Positions 1 through 10,985 of a stretch of 64,000 bases of DNA are shown one piece after another. The DNA is taken from contig JAQGDQ010000128.1 in NCBI GenBank assembly GCA_030141605.1, forward strand, positions 310,001 to 374,000. The letters are read 5' to 3'. The notes beneath the pieces are model-generated. The model had not been told where the DNA came from and ran no database searches. It saw only the letters and a list, made by a program, of their open reading frames with translations. Origin of the DNA: Tubiluchus corallicola (taxonomy: Eukaryota; Priapulida; Priapulimorpha; Priapulimorphida; Tubiluchidae). Position 1 is the stretch's first letter; each line of letters opens with the position of its first letter. A program made the position numbers and the translations under genes.

Positions 1-1286
1 AATGTTAAGCCAAATAGTAATCAACTTTATAAACTTCAAATTTTGACATTTATTAAAGAAACTTCAAGTAGCCACTGGACCTATGTTCTTCTCATTCACT
101 TTTCTGACAAGGCTTCAACAATCAAAATTTGTACACTGGTGTACGTATTTTAATATTATATGTACGTAATAATGTTTCACACTTTAAGGTTTTAAGAGAA
201 AGAGATGCTACAGCTTAAAAACATAGTATATTTGCAAGCAAAAATGACATTTTAATTAATAATTGTATAAACTGTGATGTGTTAATTGAATCAAAGTTTT
301 TTCTAAAAACTAGCAAAAGCAAAAAATTAATCATTATAAATAGTTGGCTATTTGTGTAGTGAATGATTCAATAGCTCTGGTGTAAATTGAAATGCATGTT
401 ATTAATTTTTTCATGTTTGTTCCTCGTTTAGCATAACACTGCTCTACAGCACCTAAAGTTCTCAAGTTTATTTTTGATCAGATGCTTTTTTCAATTTAAA
501 ATGATGTTTTTTGCCACTACCACTCATTTTTTGGCATTATTTGTTTATATTGCACAGTAATTGCTCCTGGATGCTTGCCTACTTGCTAACAGATGTTATG
601 GGCTAATTTTATTGGCCATATGTGTGCCTCAAGTAGAGGAGTATTATAAACACTTGGAAAATTGCATTCATTCGCAGTCACACATCTGACGAAGATTTTT
701 CTTTTGCCCATTCCATCAAATTTGTGTAAAAATAGATAAGAGATTGTCATTGCAATGATGAAAAGTGTCTTTATCTGCTCTTTTATTAAAAGAATAACAA
801 ATTTTAATCATGTCTTGCTGTTATATGAACAAAACTGGAAACCGTATCTTATTATTATCCTTAAAGGACATAAAAACAAATATGTGCTTACATAAGCCTA
901 AAAAATTGTCTTGAAATTTTGTATCATCTACATGTTGTCTCATAGCATGAAAGCTTATATTTGTAGTAACGATATGTAAATCTTGTAAATTTAAACTATC
1001 ACACTTGACACTAAGTTGGACACAGATTTTAACAGTTAGTCCTTGGGTAAACAACTGAAGCAAGTTCAGATAACACTATGTAACAGTATATGTAAACATT
1101 ATGGAATAGGATTGTGAGTCAAAAAGGTCTTATTTTACCAAACATTGCGATCATTTGTTATGATTTTTCTTTTTCAATTGCATCTGTGTCATTTTCATTA
1201 TGTCTTTTAAACAAGTAAGCATAATGATAGGTAATATAACTTTGTGTGAAAAAATTTCTTCTCTTTAAATTTCTGAATATTTGCAG

Positions 1287-1357
1287 GTCGGTCAAGCAGG
1301 CGTCGGGGCAGGAGAAGAAGAGGACCGAATCCCATTAATGCTTACCTCAGAGACTAA
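1287..1357 (+). CDS. 3'-terminal coding exon of an unidentified gene (partial)
   Basis: A pyrimidine-rich stretch ending TTGCAG (1281-1286) is a good splice acceptor. The sequence after it is open in three possible phases because the upstream exon is not in view. The most protein-like reading starts with two bases completing a codon. It gives a strongly basic tail rich in Arg (RSSRRRGRRRRGPNP near its start) ending AYLRD, with stop at 1355-1357. Another phase stays open to 1364. A long AT-rich 3' UTR follows, with AATAAA at 2119-2124. Arg-rich tails occur in many RNA-binding proteins, but I do not recognise this one and assign no function. The rest of the gene lies left of the window or in exons I cannot detect in 1-1280. 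Confidence 0.4.
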
Positions 1358-2118
1358 CTTGTAATTTATTCAATGTAAATATGAAAGAGATCATAAACTG
1401 GTCTGTACTATGTGTTTAAGGTAAAGTTTCACTGAGCACAAATGCGTGTGCCATATTGTGATAAGATGCGTGTGAAATCACGTGATACGGTTTTCTTGAA
1501 TTTCAGTGGCAGCCCACAGATTTGACACATTCGTTTTTTTGGGGGAAGTTGCGATGGCTAATTATTAACTTGCATATGTTACTAATGTTAAATGTATATT
1601 GTATATATATTTATAGGACTGTAATGATGTGCTTTTAGTTAACAGTGTAATATGATCGAAAATGAAAAAGAAAGCTGAGATTAGAATTATATGTGTATAC
1701 TAATTGCAATAACCTCATTAACCTGCACAGACAATTTTTTTCATAATGAAATAATTTATTCCGTTGTTTTTATATTTCACAACTATACACTTCCTCCCTT
1801 TAACCATTAGTATCCGTTTGTCAATTAGTTTATAATAATTGGCAAACTTTACTGTATGTATAATTAGGAAAAAACTTCATTTTTTGTTTAACATTTCAAC
1901 ACAGGTTTTGAACTGGCTTTACAAGCTTTTTTCTTTTTAGGATCTGCAAATTAGAATCTCTGCTTGTTTAACAACAGTTTGTTAAAAACTTTCAGAGGAT
2001 AGTTTAGTGTTAATCACATTCGTAAGATGAGGACAAACATTATAATAGTGATCATCTCAGAGTTCTATACAAATTAAATGTTTAAAGTTATTTAGCCTGT
2101 ACCATTATCATTATGTAA

Positions 2119-2124
2119 AATAAA
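2119..2124 (+). terminator. Poly(A) signal AATAAA
   Basis: Canonical hexamer about 760 bases after the stop of the terminal exon at 1287-1357, in AT-rich UTR-like sequence. It is the first full AATAAA on this strand that suits that gene. Confidence 0.4.
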
Positions 2125-2159
2125 GTATTTGTTACTCCACATAATAATGTTGTAAATGA

Positions 2160-5100
2160 CACTGATTTTCCAAATTAATATTTTAAGTTTATTTATTTGC
2201 AAAATGATCCAGTCAGTTGACCTCATTTTTAGGCCATCACATCATCAGATTGCAGCAAAATTGTTTTCACTCGTACATAGTACAGAAAAAACACGCTGTT
2301 TGACACACCAAAAATTTAGAGAACACAATTTGGTGGCACACACTCAAAACTGCAAAAAAGTCGGCCTTTACCAAAAAACATGTCTAAATAAGGCTAAACT
2401 GCAGGTACACGTATGTTTTTAATGTGAAAGGAAACAATGATGATATTTCTAACGTTATCAGAACATCTCAGAATCCTAAAAATAAAAATATATATATCTG
2501 CTATTAGCAAAAAATGGTTTTCGTACCGTGGCTAGGGTTGTACACATACCCAGTGGAGAGTTGTTTTTAAGGCCAGAAAATGTGATGAGCATATTTATGT
2601 CACTATAACCATAAAATGTCATAAAGAATACAAATTTCATGTATATGCTGTTAACAGTATTTTAACAGAAAAATGCTTAAAAATGAGCAAAATAATAACC
2701 ACTAAGATGTACAGAATAATGTTTTAAGAGGAAAAAGAAGACTTAATCGTCACGTTATTTGTATTTGCTAAGAATTTAGGACAATCATTAGTGTCAGAAG
2801 CTATGAGTTGAGTTGTACAGTACTGCGTTCAAGACCGAAATGACGATTTTTCGCTTGCCTTTTTTTCCGAGCGGTACGAATTATTGAGACAATTCAGATA
2901 ATACCAGATCGATGTTTGGTTTGATATATAAATCACTAAATTTCGTTATGCAGTGGCGACGCTAGACGACAGAATTATGTATAAATAAATAGGCCACGTA
3001 TTAATAGATTTAGCGTATGTTATTTTAATTTCTATGATATTAAACAGTTTTTAAGCGCCAGTAAAACGCTTTTTGGTTTTTTTAATGGTTGTAACTATCT
3101 TTATCAACAAAAATTTAATAGAGCAACTAGTATGCTAGAGTCTCTATAGTTATTATTGCTAATATTTTACAACAACCATTTGGCGTCATCTACCGTCGAT
3201 TTGAAAAATTCTATCGCTTCTGTAGTTTATTTGCCTGTAACGGGTTCAACAGTTACGTCCTAGACTCCTAGAGCTTAAAAGTTAAATTGAATTAGTTAAA
3301 TATGAACAAATTTTTTTCAACATTAAGTTAACAAATAAAAACTGAAATTAAACTAAATAATAAAAACTGAAATTAAACTATCTCCATGAAAAATTTAGGA
3401 ACACTAACTAAATATCTCTACCACGTTCCACCTAACTATATGCCTCAAACATTTTTCAGGCATTTTGAAAAAAAACTTTAGTAACTTTTCCATAAACTCG
3501 TGATATTTTGTACTTTCAAGGCCAGCTGTACCACTGGGCTTATTACCTAGGGCGCTAAATTCTAAAAGTATTTTTTTTAATTTTTAAGTTTGGCATAAAT
3601 AACAACATTGTATGTGTGCAACTGTTTAATGCGCAACACTTTAATTAAGTGACACTTTAATTTCTTGCGTTACTTTAAAAATGCCCCAAATGCATGCTTT
3701 ATCCACGCCCACACAAAGCTGTCTTCCCGCAACAAAAGATTTTTAGTTTTTGCTTTACCTGGCTTAAAATTACGTCTTTTCAGGCAGACTTTATATTAAC
3801 GCGTTACCTCCCGTAAAAATGAAAGTTTCTTGCAAAAACAATAACCTAATTATGGCATATAAACTTAAAAGAAATAGAAGTATTCAGAAGTGTAATACAG
3901 GAAACAAAAGATGAAAAAGCTGGGGGAGCTGGGGGACACTGAACAGCAAAACGATTTGCTAATGCAATATTTGCAGCCAGGCTATGGTTATAAAGATGAT
4001 GAAACTAGTGAAAGGGGAAAAATGAGTTAACGAATTAAACATTTTCATATTAAAAGGGATAAGGCTGAAGGAAAATCTGGTCCACTGCAAAAGTATGTAC
4101 ATAAACCGTTGAACAGAAATTGCAGGAATTTTGATTACTCCTGAAGACCCAGGTCAATGTCGTAAATTCAGTTTTAAATTCAATTAACGCAAGCTGCAAA
4201 TAGATAAATGACACTATAATACACGGGGAAGTGGTTGAGGAGGAGACCATAAAAATGCTTTTGCTTATGTGTCAAACTGACTACAGCCGACCCTGTATAC
4301 TTTTGTTATGCACTTCAACGTTTTTTTTTCTGATATGAACACATTAATTCTATAATTTCTATTGCATTATTTATTTTCATAAATTGAAATGTAAAGGTAG
4401 CTTTAATAAAAATCGCCAGGGAATAGCAGGATGCTTTGAACAACCATTAGAGCTGTTGTAATAGCACATTGCTTCATTACTGTCAAAACGTGCCTGTTAC
4501 GAGACAGTTTGTGCTTTACAACAAGGAGTTAAATTAAACCATGCGGGTATTAGTCGGCTACAGAATAGTCACCTCGGCAAGGTCCTTCGTTTCTACATTA
4601 TAATCCTATTTCGACAACATTTTAATCCTATTTCGATTAACAAGTTAGATGTGTCACTTGCGTCATACTGCACTCACTCACTCACACCTACGCCTGTAAT
4701 TACAAAGCTCCGTGCTATTCAGGGCTGTAACTATTGGAGTTACATTTGTGTGTCTTCAATGTGTGTTTATTTTCATTTATTGGAACCGGTATTCACGACT
4801 TCGTCTTAATTGCTCCTAATAGTAATTGTACAATGGGCTGCGAACGTTGCGTGCATGGATGACGAAGTATGAGGAAAGCCATGTTGGTTTCACAAACAAC
4901 GGATACAGGCTTATATCTTATTAGTTCTTGCATGGCTCAAATTACACGAAACTATATATGTAAATATATCGGCAATGTTAAAAGAGGATCTGTTCAATCA
5001 AACTAAATTTACAAAACTAAATAGTGCATAAAATGTGCGTCGTTCTATCTAAAGCATTACAACTATCATTTCCGTTTATTGCAGTCGTCGCAGCTGCATC

Positions 5101-5560
5101 TGCTTTGAAAGTGAAGCGGATATGGAACACGTTGTATTTGTTATATTATGTTATATTATGATAAATGTTATGTTATGTTACATTACATCACATCACATTA
5201 CATTATATTACATTACATTATATTATTTATTTATTTACAATAAAAAAGTAAAAAAGTACACAAAGAACGTAAAAAGGCACATGAACAATATTAGGCCTTA
5301 ACTAAAGTGCCAGGGCCAGCAACAGGGAAATTAATCTCCAAACAGCAAGCTGCCTGCTTGTAGATTACTGCATGCTGCAGTATGGTAGATGTGTTAAAAG
5401 TGCATATGTTACCAGCATTAGCAGAATTGTTAAAAGTAATCGACCGGTTTTTCAGGCACTGACCCGCCCAAACTAATCATTCATTTGTAGATTATAATTT
5501 TGTTGTTTTATTATTTTCATTGTAATAAAATATCTTGTAATACTGTGCTAACAGAAAATC
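2160..5560. other. Gene-poor AT-rich stretch
   Basis: No exon-like coding signal or conserved domain is seen on either strand; the short open frames here read as random. The only structure is a block at about 5145-5235 made of short variants such as TTATATTATG and ACATTACATT. These run into TTATTTATTTAC and then unique sequence. Read on the minus strand this looks like a retroposon 3' end (a TAAATAAATAA run followed by a microsatellite tail). Confidence 0.4.
5145..5235 (-). repeat. Microsatellite-like tail, possible LINE/SINE 3' end
   Basis: Degenerate five-base repeats (TTATG, ATTAC, ATCAC, TTATA) pass directly into a TTATTTATTTA run. On the minus strand the order is unique sequence, then TAAATAAATAA, then microsatellite, which is how many non-LTR retroposons end. 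Blocks of similar organisation occur at 6727-6770 and 24304-24380. No coding part remains, so the assignment is inferred. Confidence 0.35.
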
Positions 5561-5566
5561 TATATA

Positions 5567-5793
5567 TGGCAGAGCGTGGCAATATGGACAAGCCGGTAAT
5601 ATGGACCTTATGGGTCAAATTTCGAATATGCTCTCTTATAAAGATTTGTACAATTAGTCGATAAATGTTGAAGTAAATACTAAGCTGGCAACCACAGCTA
5701 TCTACTGAACACTTTTGCAGGCTTGGATCCTAATAGGTGTAAATCAAAATCTATTTTTTTTTGTTTAAGGGTCCATATTCCCTCACTTTACCC
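5567..5793. mobile_element. Short MITE-like element with imperfect terminal inverted repeats
   Basis: The left end reads GGCAGAGCGTGGCAATATGG. The reverse complement of the right end reads GGGTAAAGTGAGGGAATATG. The two share a GAATATGGAC or CAATATGGAC core and a similar leader, with one gap and several mismatches. Both ends abut TA-rich sequence (TATATA), which fits a TA target site of the Tc1/mariner superfamily. The element is about 227 bp and has no open frame, so it would be non-autonomous and old. A duplicated AATATGGACC motif lies just inside the left end. Confidence 0.45.
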
Positions 5794-6726
5794 TATATAT
5801 ACATATATATGAGTTTGTTGCAGCTACTATCTCTGTTGATGCTACTACTAGTAATTGTGAGGAAAAGGGGAAAATAGGGGAACACTAATAATACCAGCAG
5901 TGGCCACAACACTGATGGTCCCACATTTTAGTCCCGTAAGGCGCTCATCATCTTCGATCTTCGCTACAAATGTATTGTTCTCTCCAGGTTAATACTGATC
6001 CTCTCCAAATGTCCCCGCATTTGTGCGATTTTGCAGCTGTTATTGTCCTTCTCAGATTAAAAATTGTGCAGATATACAAAAAGAAAAATCAATTTTTCAC
6101 CTGATCTAAACCTTTTCAAAACAAAATAGCGGTGCCAAATATGTATCAAACCTGTTTCGCCTCAACAGCAACTAGCGCAATGCAAAAATTAGATACGCCA
6201 CAACATTATCAGATTCTGTTTTCTCTGTTCATAAGCAGCTCTTGTATGCTAAAGATTGCGTTTGAATTGTCATGGCATAGTATTACTCGGCTATTGAGGC
6301 TTGAAATTGTAATCACAGAACTTAACAATAGTTCCAGTCAAGGAGAAAGAGATCTCCATGGCTTCTTGCATATTTACTTGTTTATTTAAGCCTAGTGAAC
6401 GGGTCTGCAATCAAGAATAGGTTTAAAAATACGTATTTCAAATGGCAGCAATTTAACTAAAGATAAGAGGCTTTGAAAACTATTTGCTGGGGTAATAGAG
6501 TGCTTCATTTATGGAGATATTAAAATTGAATTTGTTGCAAATATAAGTAGGCTTGCTCCCGGTTTTATTGATTTAAACGAAGATGGTAGATTTAATACAT
6601 TTACGGTTTTTTGAAAAGCGCAAAATCCAAAGCTTGCATTGTACACTGTAATTCTAAATAGAGTTAGGAAAATCTTGTACTGTTGAAATCTTAGGACCTT
6701 GTCTTTGACTAAATGGTATTTGTTAG

Positions 6727-6770
6727 TTTAGTTTAGTTTAGTTTAGTTTAAACGTTATTTATTTATAGTG
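6727..6770 (-). repeat. (GTTTA)n run, possible retroposon 3' tail
   Basis: Five consecutive GTTTA-type units followed by AACGTTATTTATTTATAG. On the minus strand this reads as CTATAAATAAATAACG plus a TAAAC tail, the same organisation as the block at 5145-5235. Confidence 0.4.
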
Positions 6771-7285
6771 GATTTACAAAACAGACTGCGTCTGATATAG
6801 GTATCTACGGTGCAAGTGCTGAGTGCAATGTGCTAATAAAAGAAAAATGGGCATCACAACTAATAATTATCACACTCCATTCAAAGAAAAATTTGATTCA
6901 ACTACAATCAGCAGATGATGATTAAACTTACATACATGATCTATATAAAGGCAATATTTTAAGAACAACAGTAATAATAAAAATACATTTACAAAGTAAG
7001 TTGGCTATTTGTTATAACAGCACATGTTTGATTGTATATTTCTAAGGGTTGTGTGGTTGATTGTAAAGCACGTCCTCTTTAAACAGATTAGGGTTGTTAC
7101 ATAAATGATTAGTAGGTATTTTCATTGTTATTGTCTGTGTAATGTGTAAAATATTTATGAGACATTTAAAAAATAGCGGTATGTATCAACCGATGCATTC
7201 ATGGCTAATAATCTCAATTACAATATGTTATCTCATGTCTCATTTTTCTTCATATACCTCAAAAACCTCAAATGTTACAAACTTT

Positions 7286-7385
7286 CAAAGCTCGGGTTTG
7301 GGATCGGAGTTGGGACCGGATAAGAAGTTCGGGACGGAACTGAATGTTCGGGATTTGAAGAAAGTTTAGGATCGAGGTTCGAGAT
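7286..7385. repeat. Degenerate G-rich short tandem repeat
   Basis: Recurring variants of GTTCGGGA, TTTGGGATC and GTTGGGACC at roughly 12-20 base spacing, against an otherwise AT-rich background. The Pro-rich antisense open frame here is a by-product of the repeat and is not called as a gene. Confidence 0.4.
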
Positions 7386-8637
7386 CTCGACCACGATAAG
7401 GACATCTGATCCCCTACATGTTAGTAAAACTTTTGCGATAAGACTTTCGACTGCATATCTAGCGACGAAATAGATTTTTCTATCACCCATATCCTAACAC
7501 AGAATATTAGTGCTTGCTACAAAGATGAAACTTACTTGAAAAGATACTTAGAGAGACCCTGCCATGTAAACTATTGATGTTCGGAAAACCAATGGGTCGA
7601 CAGTTTACGTTTTTTATCAGCATTTAAACGTGCAAAACTTTTAATTTTGAACAATGAGTTTGTATCGATTCTATTTGCGAATGCATCAGTTTCGCCATAC
7701 TATCGCGCGAGCGCATGGCTCTGTATTCAGTTTTAGCTTATTGTACAACGAATAGTGTAAACGGCTTGAAGCCAAAACTCTTCGCTAGCTTCGGATTTTG
7801 TTACAACGTATGGTACAATGGTTAAATGTGACCCATGGTATCAGTTCATAAGAAATGTGATCACTTTGTACACTCAATGGAGTCTATAATATAGTCTGTG
7901 AGGCGGACAAAAACGTGCACTAAACAGCCAGTGATGACCGCCGTATTGACTTCACTGTTCAACCGCACAGTGTGGATAATTACAAATGAAGCACAGGAGA
8001 TACTTCTTCGTAATTAAACGACGCTGAAATGGTCTAAATTATTGAAATTTATGACGTGTTCATGGAGTTTAAGCTACCTATTTATCGCTAAAACCTGGAC
8101 ATACCCTTTTACATGTGCACGTACGCTTGTTTTGAAACCGCATTCAGCTTCTGTACCATTTTACTCACAGCTGTAATGCAACTTCATAACAACGTCATAG
8201 GAAGACTGCGTGAGATTTAAATGGAAAGTGAATATTGCGAATTGTCGCCATAGTTTCACGCGTTTTCTTAGCGCAAGCATCATCGGAGCAAACAACTACA
8301 CTGCTCAATGATATTCACTTTTCAGGTAGTATGTTGGGCAGAAGTAAACGAAAAAAGCTAAATGTCCTTGTTTAACCTAGTTCAGTTGAAAAGAGATAAA
8401 GAAAAAACCTTTAAAGGAACTTATTAGTACGTGTTGTGGTAAACTCGACTACATGCAATGTATGTGCAAAGATCTTTGCGATTTAATAAAAATAAAATAT
8501 TTTAGAGATAACGTGCAATTTTGAAAGTCAATCAATCTGGTAAGTATTTTCTCTAACACACGTGTAACAATATTCTTTTGCACTTATTCCTAACCTTTCT
8601 TTTAGATTTTAACGTATCGCAATAGAAGAGAGCTTAT

Positions 8638-9927
8638 TGTAATTTGCGAAACGAACTGAAAAATGCGAAAAGGCGTAAATTGCGAAGTTGAATTGCGAAA
8701 TAGAAACTGCGAAACTACGAGACTATAACAAGCAAAAACTAGCGATGTTTTGTATTTGACTACTGTTGGATAGAAGAAAAATTCTTGTAATTACACCAAA
8801 TTTATAATGTACTTTCGTCATGCTTTTCTTTATGACTTTCGCATAGCGCTGTTTCCTTCAGGCATTCTTCTTAAAATTGTCAAATCTTGCTCTTTACTGT
8901 TTTAAATTTCATTGGCTTATGACATATATGCATTATCTCTAACATGTTTTCACACCTCTGAGCTGTAATTTTGATCACTTGCTTTCTACCTTTGAACGTA
9001 ACACTACTTCACTGATCATGTAGACACTACTACTTCAGAACAAAATTTGCTGTGCAATAAAATCTTAAAATTAAATTTAATTTTTTTTGGTTTCTTCAAG
9101 CCAACTGTGATAAATTACAACATGCACCAGCAGTCAATGTTTTCCTTAGTTAAAAGCTTTGCTTGACTAAAACTAAATAAGCAGTGTCATGTACCTACTT
9201 ACTGAGTTACGTTTACTGATGGAATGAAAATTTACTTACCAAAGTTTGCCTGTTGCAAAGTAAATGCGGCAAAATACTTAACATTTCTGTATAACGGAAA
9301 AATATTTTTTTCAATAATCAGCAACCTAATATACTACTGTAACATAAAAATGCAAAATGCTCAACTAATTAGCTTTCACCTGATATACATAGTTATTAAC
9401 TCAACGAAAGGATGTATTTAGATGTGAATAAACAGAAATTAATAAACCTGATGACTTATATTAAAAGAAAATTTTCTTAGCTACCAGATTGTTGAAGAAA
9501 AACATTATGCCGAAAAATTGCTAACTAACCGGGATTCGAATTCAACACGAGTAGTTTGTACTCAACAGTATTGATTGATTGCATGCCCTTAAGGTGGTAG
9601 CTCAGCCCAACCAGCTCAGCTAGTTTCTTGCAAGTGCACACGTGGCTCAGTGAGAGGATTATTACGGTTCAGGATCTGGCGTCACGTGACAATGACTACA
9701 GTAGCTACAAACATTACGAAATCAAAAAATACGAAAACTGCCATTTTCGTCAATCCAACAATTACAAATTAATGTTAAAAGGTATGTGATCATTGTAATG
9801 AGGTTAAAATTTTTGTCGCTGGTGATTTTGTAAAGTGGCTCTTGTAAAGTCATTTCTCACTTTCCGTTTCGTAGTATCTATATCGCAATTTACGCATCTC
9901 AATTTCCATTTTGTTTCGCAAATTACA
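8638..9927. mobile_element. Inverted-repeat element (about 1.3 kb) with TTTGCGAAAC termini
   Basis: The left end carries TGTAATTTGCGAAAC (8638 on), followed by GCGTAAATTGCGA and more TTGCGAAA variants up to about 8710. The right end, read in reverse complement from 9927, carries the same TGTAATTTGCGAAAC, then a spacer of similar length, then GCGTAAATTGCGA and TACGAAAC. Matching order and spacing of motifs at both ends is hard to explain by chance. The interior has no transposase-like frame. It contains tRNA-like fragments at about 9515-9570 and 9590-9680. I see no clear target-site duplication. Confidence 0.5.
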
Positions 9928-10985
9928 GAAAGACAGAAAGACAGTCATGTCTCACTTCTTACACAAACCATTTCGCTTCAGTAACAAACAGCATGATAAA
10001 CGCACATTATTTACGAACTGACGACAGTTATTAGACTTGAGCGCGGGTCCTTTGTAATTAAGTCTGCATACGAGATAATAATTACTTGCGCCGTGCTGAG
10101 TTGAAGATTTCCAGCTTGTTGAAGTTTCTGTTCAACAAAATTTAACATTTTTGCAGTCATTAATTGTATACCTAAAGCTGATAATTGTATGCAGTGCAAA
10201 CTGGAATATGTAATTTTTAAAGATTATGAACAACTTTATAAAACTATTATAAGTAGAAGCACCAAGTTTCATTCAAGTCGGTACGTTATTTGTGGATAGT
10301 AGAGCACTAAGTGCTACCGAAATATTTCCAACTTCTGTTTCTTTATAATCTTCAAGCAGTTTCAAAATTTAATCCGCATTAAGTTTATTTCCGAAACCAA
10401 ACTGGACCTTAACGAAAGGAAGAATTGATTAAAAAGTTGGGATATGAACCAGACGTAATGTAGTGGTCACGGCATCCAACTCTTAATTGAAAGATCCCTA
10501 GTTCAACTCCACGCCTGTAGGTCAAGTTTACTTTCAAAAACTCAATTAATGCGAGTTCATTCCATAATTAGTCAGTAATCTTGAACTTAAGATAATAATT
10601 AATTAATTACTTGCAGGTTATTCTAGGCATAATTCTCTATCATGAGCAAAATTTAAACGAAAATGTTAGCTTAGCTAGTGAGCTACTATGACTGAATTAA
10701 CACCTGACATGAGCACGACAAGGCTAGATGTCCTAATGGACTTCCGAAGGTCTCGGGTTCAAATACTGGCTCATTACCGGCTTTCCCCCCCCCCCCCCCA
10801 TTTCTTTTTTTTTTGGTTAAATTTTGTTTCAAAGATTCATTAAAGTGTGCTGGTCTTTTTTCAATTCTATAAAGTGATTACTGACTCCAAGCAATTTTGT
10901 AAGTTTCTTTCGTGTTCCGTGAGTTAGTCAACTTTTTTTCTGAAAGTTTCAGGCATTTGTGCAGTGTTGATGCAAAATCATTATA
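9928..10985. other. Intergenic, tRNA-like/SINE remnants, 5' flank of the dispanin gene
   Basis: No coding gene is seen. Two segments look tRNA-derived. One at about 10450-10515 has TAGTGGTCACGG (A-box-like) followed by TAGTTCAACTCC (B-box-like). One at about 10725-10785 contains TCGGGTTCAAATACTGG (B-box-like). The second is followed by a poly-C run near 10786-10799 and a T-rich run. Neither folds convincingly as an intact tRNA by eye, so both are treated as retroposon remains. Confidence 0.35.

Larger units (their letters stand above)
5794..8630. other. Gene-poor stretch
   Basis: No supported gene. Open frames at about 6132-6389 and 7142-7369 lack homology I can recognise and have no credible splice partners. 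Contents are a GTTTA pentamer run (6727-6752) followed by a retroposon-like tail, and a degenerate G-rich repeat around 7286-7385 with recurring TTCGGGA and TTGGGA motifs. Confidence 0.4.
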
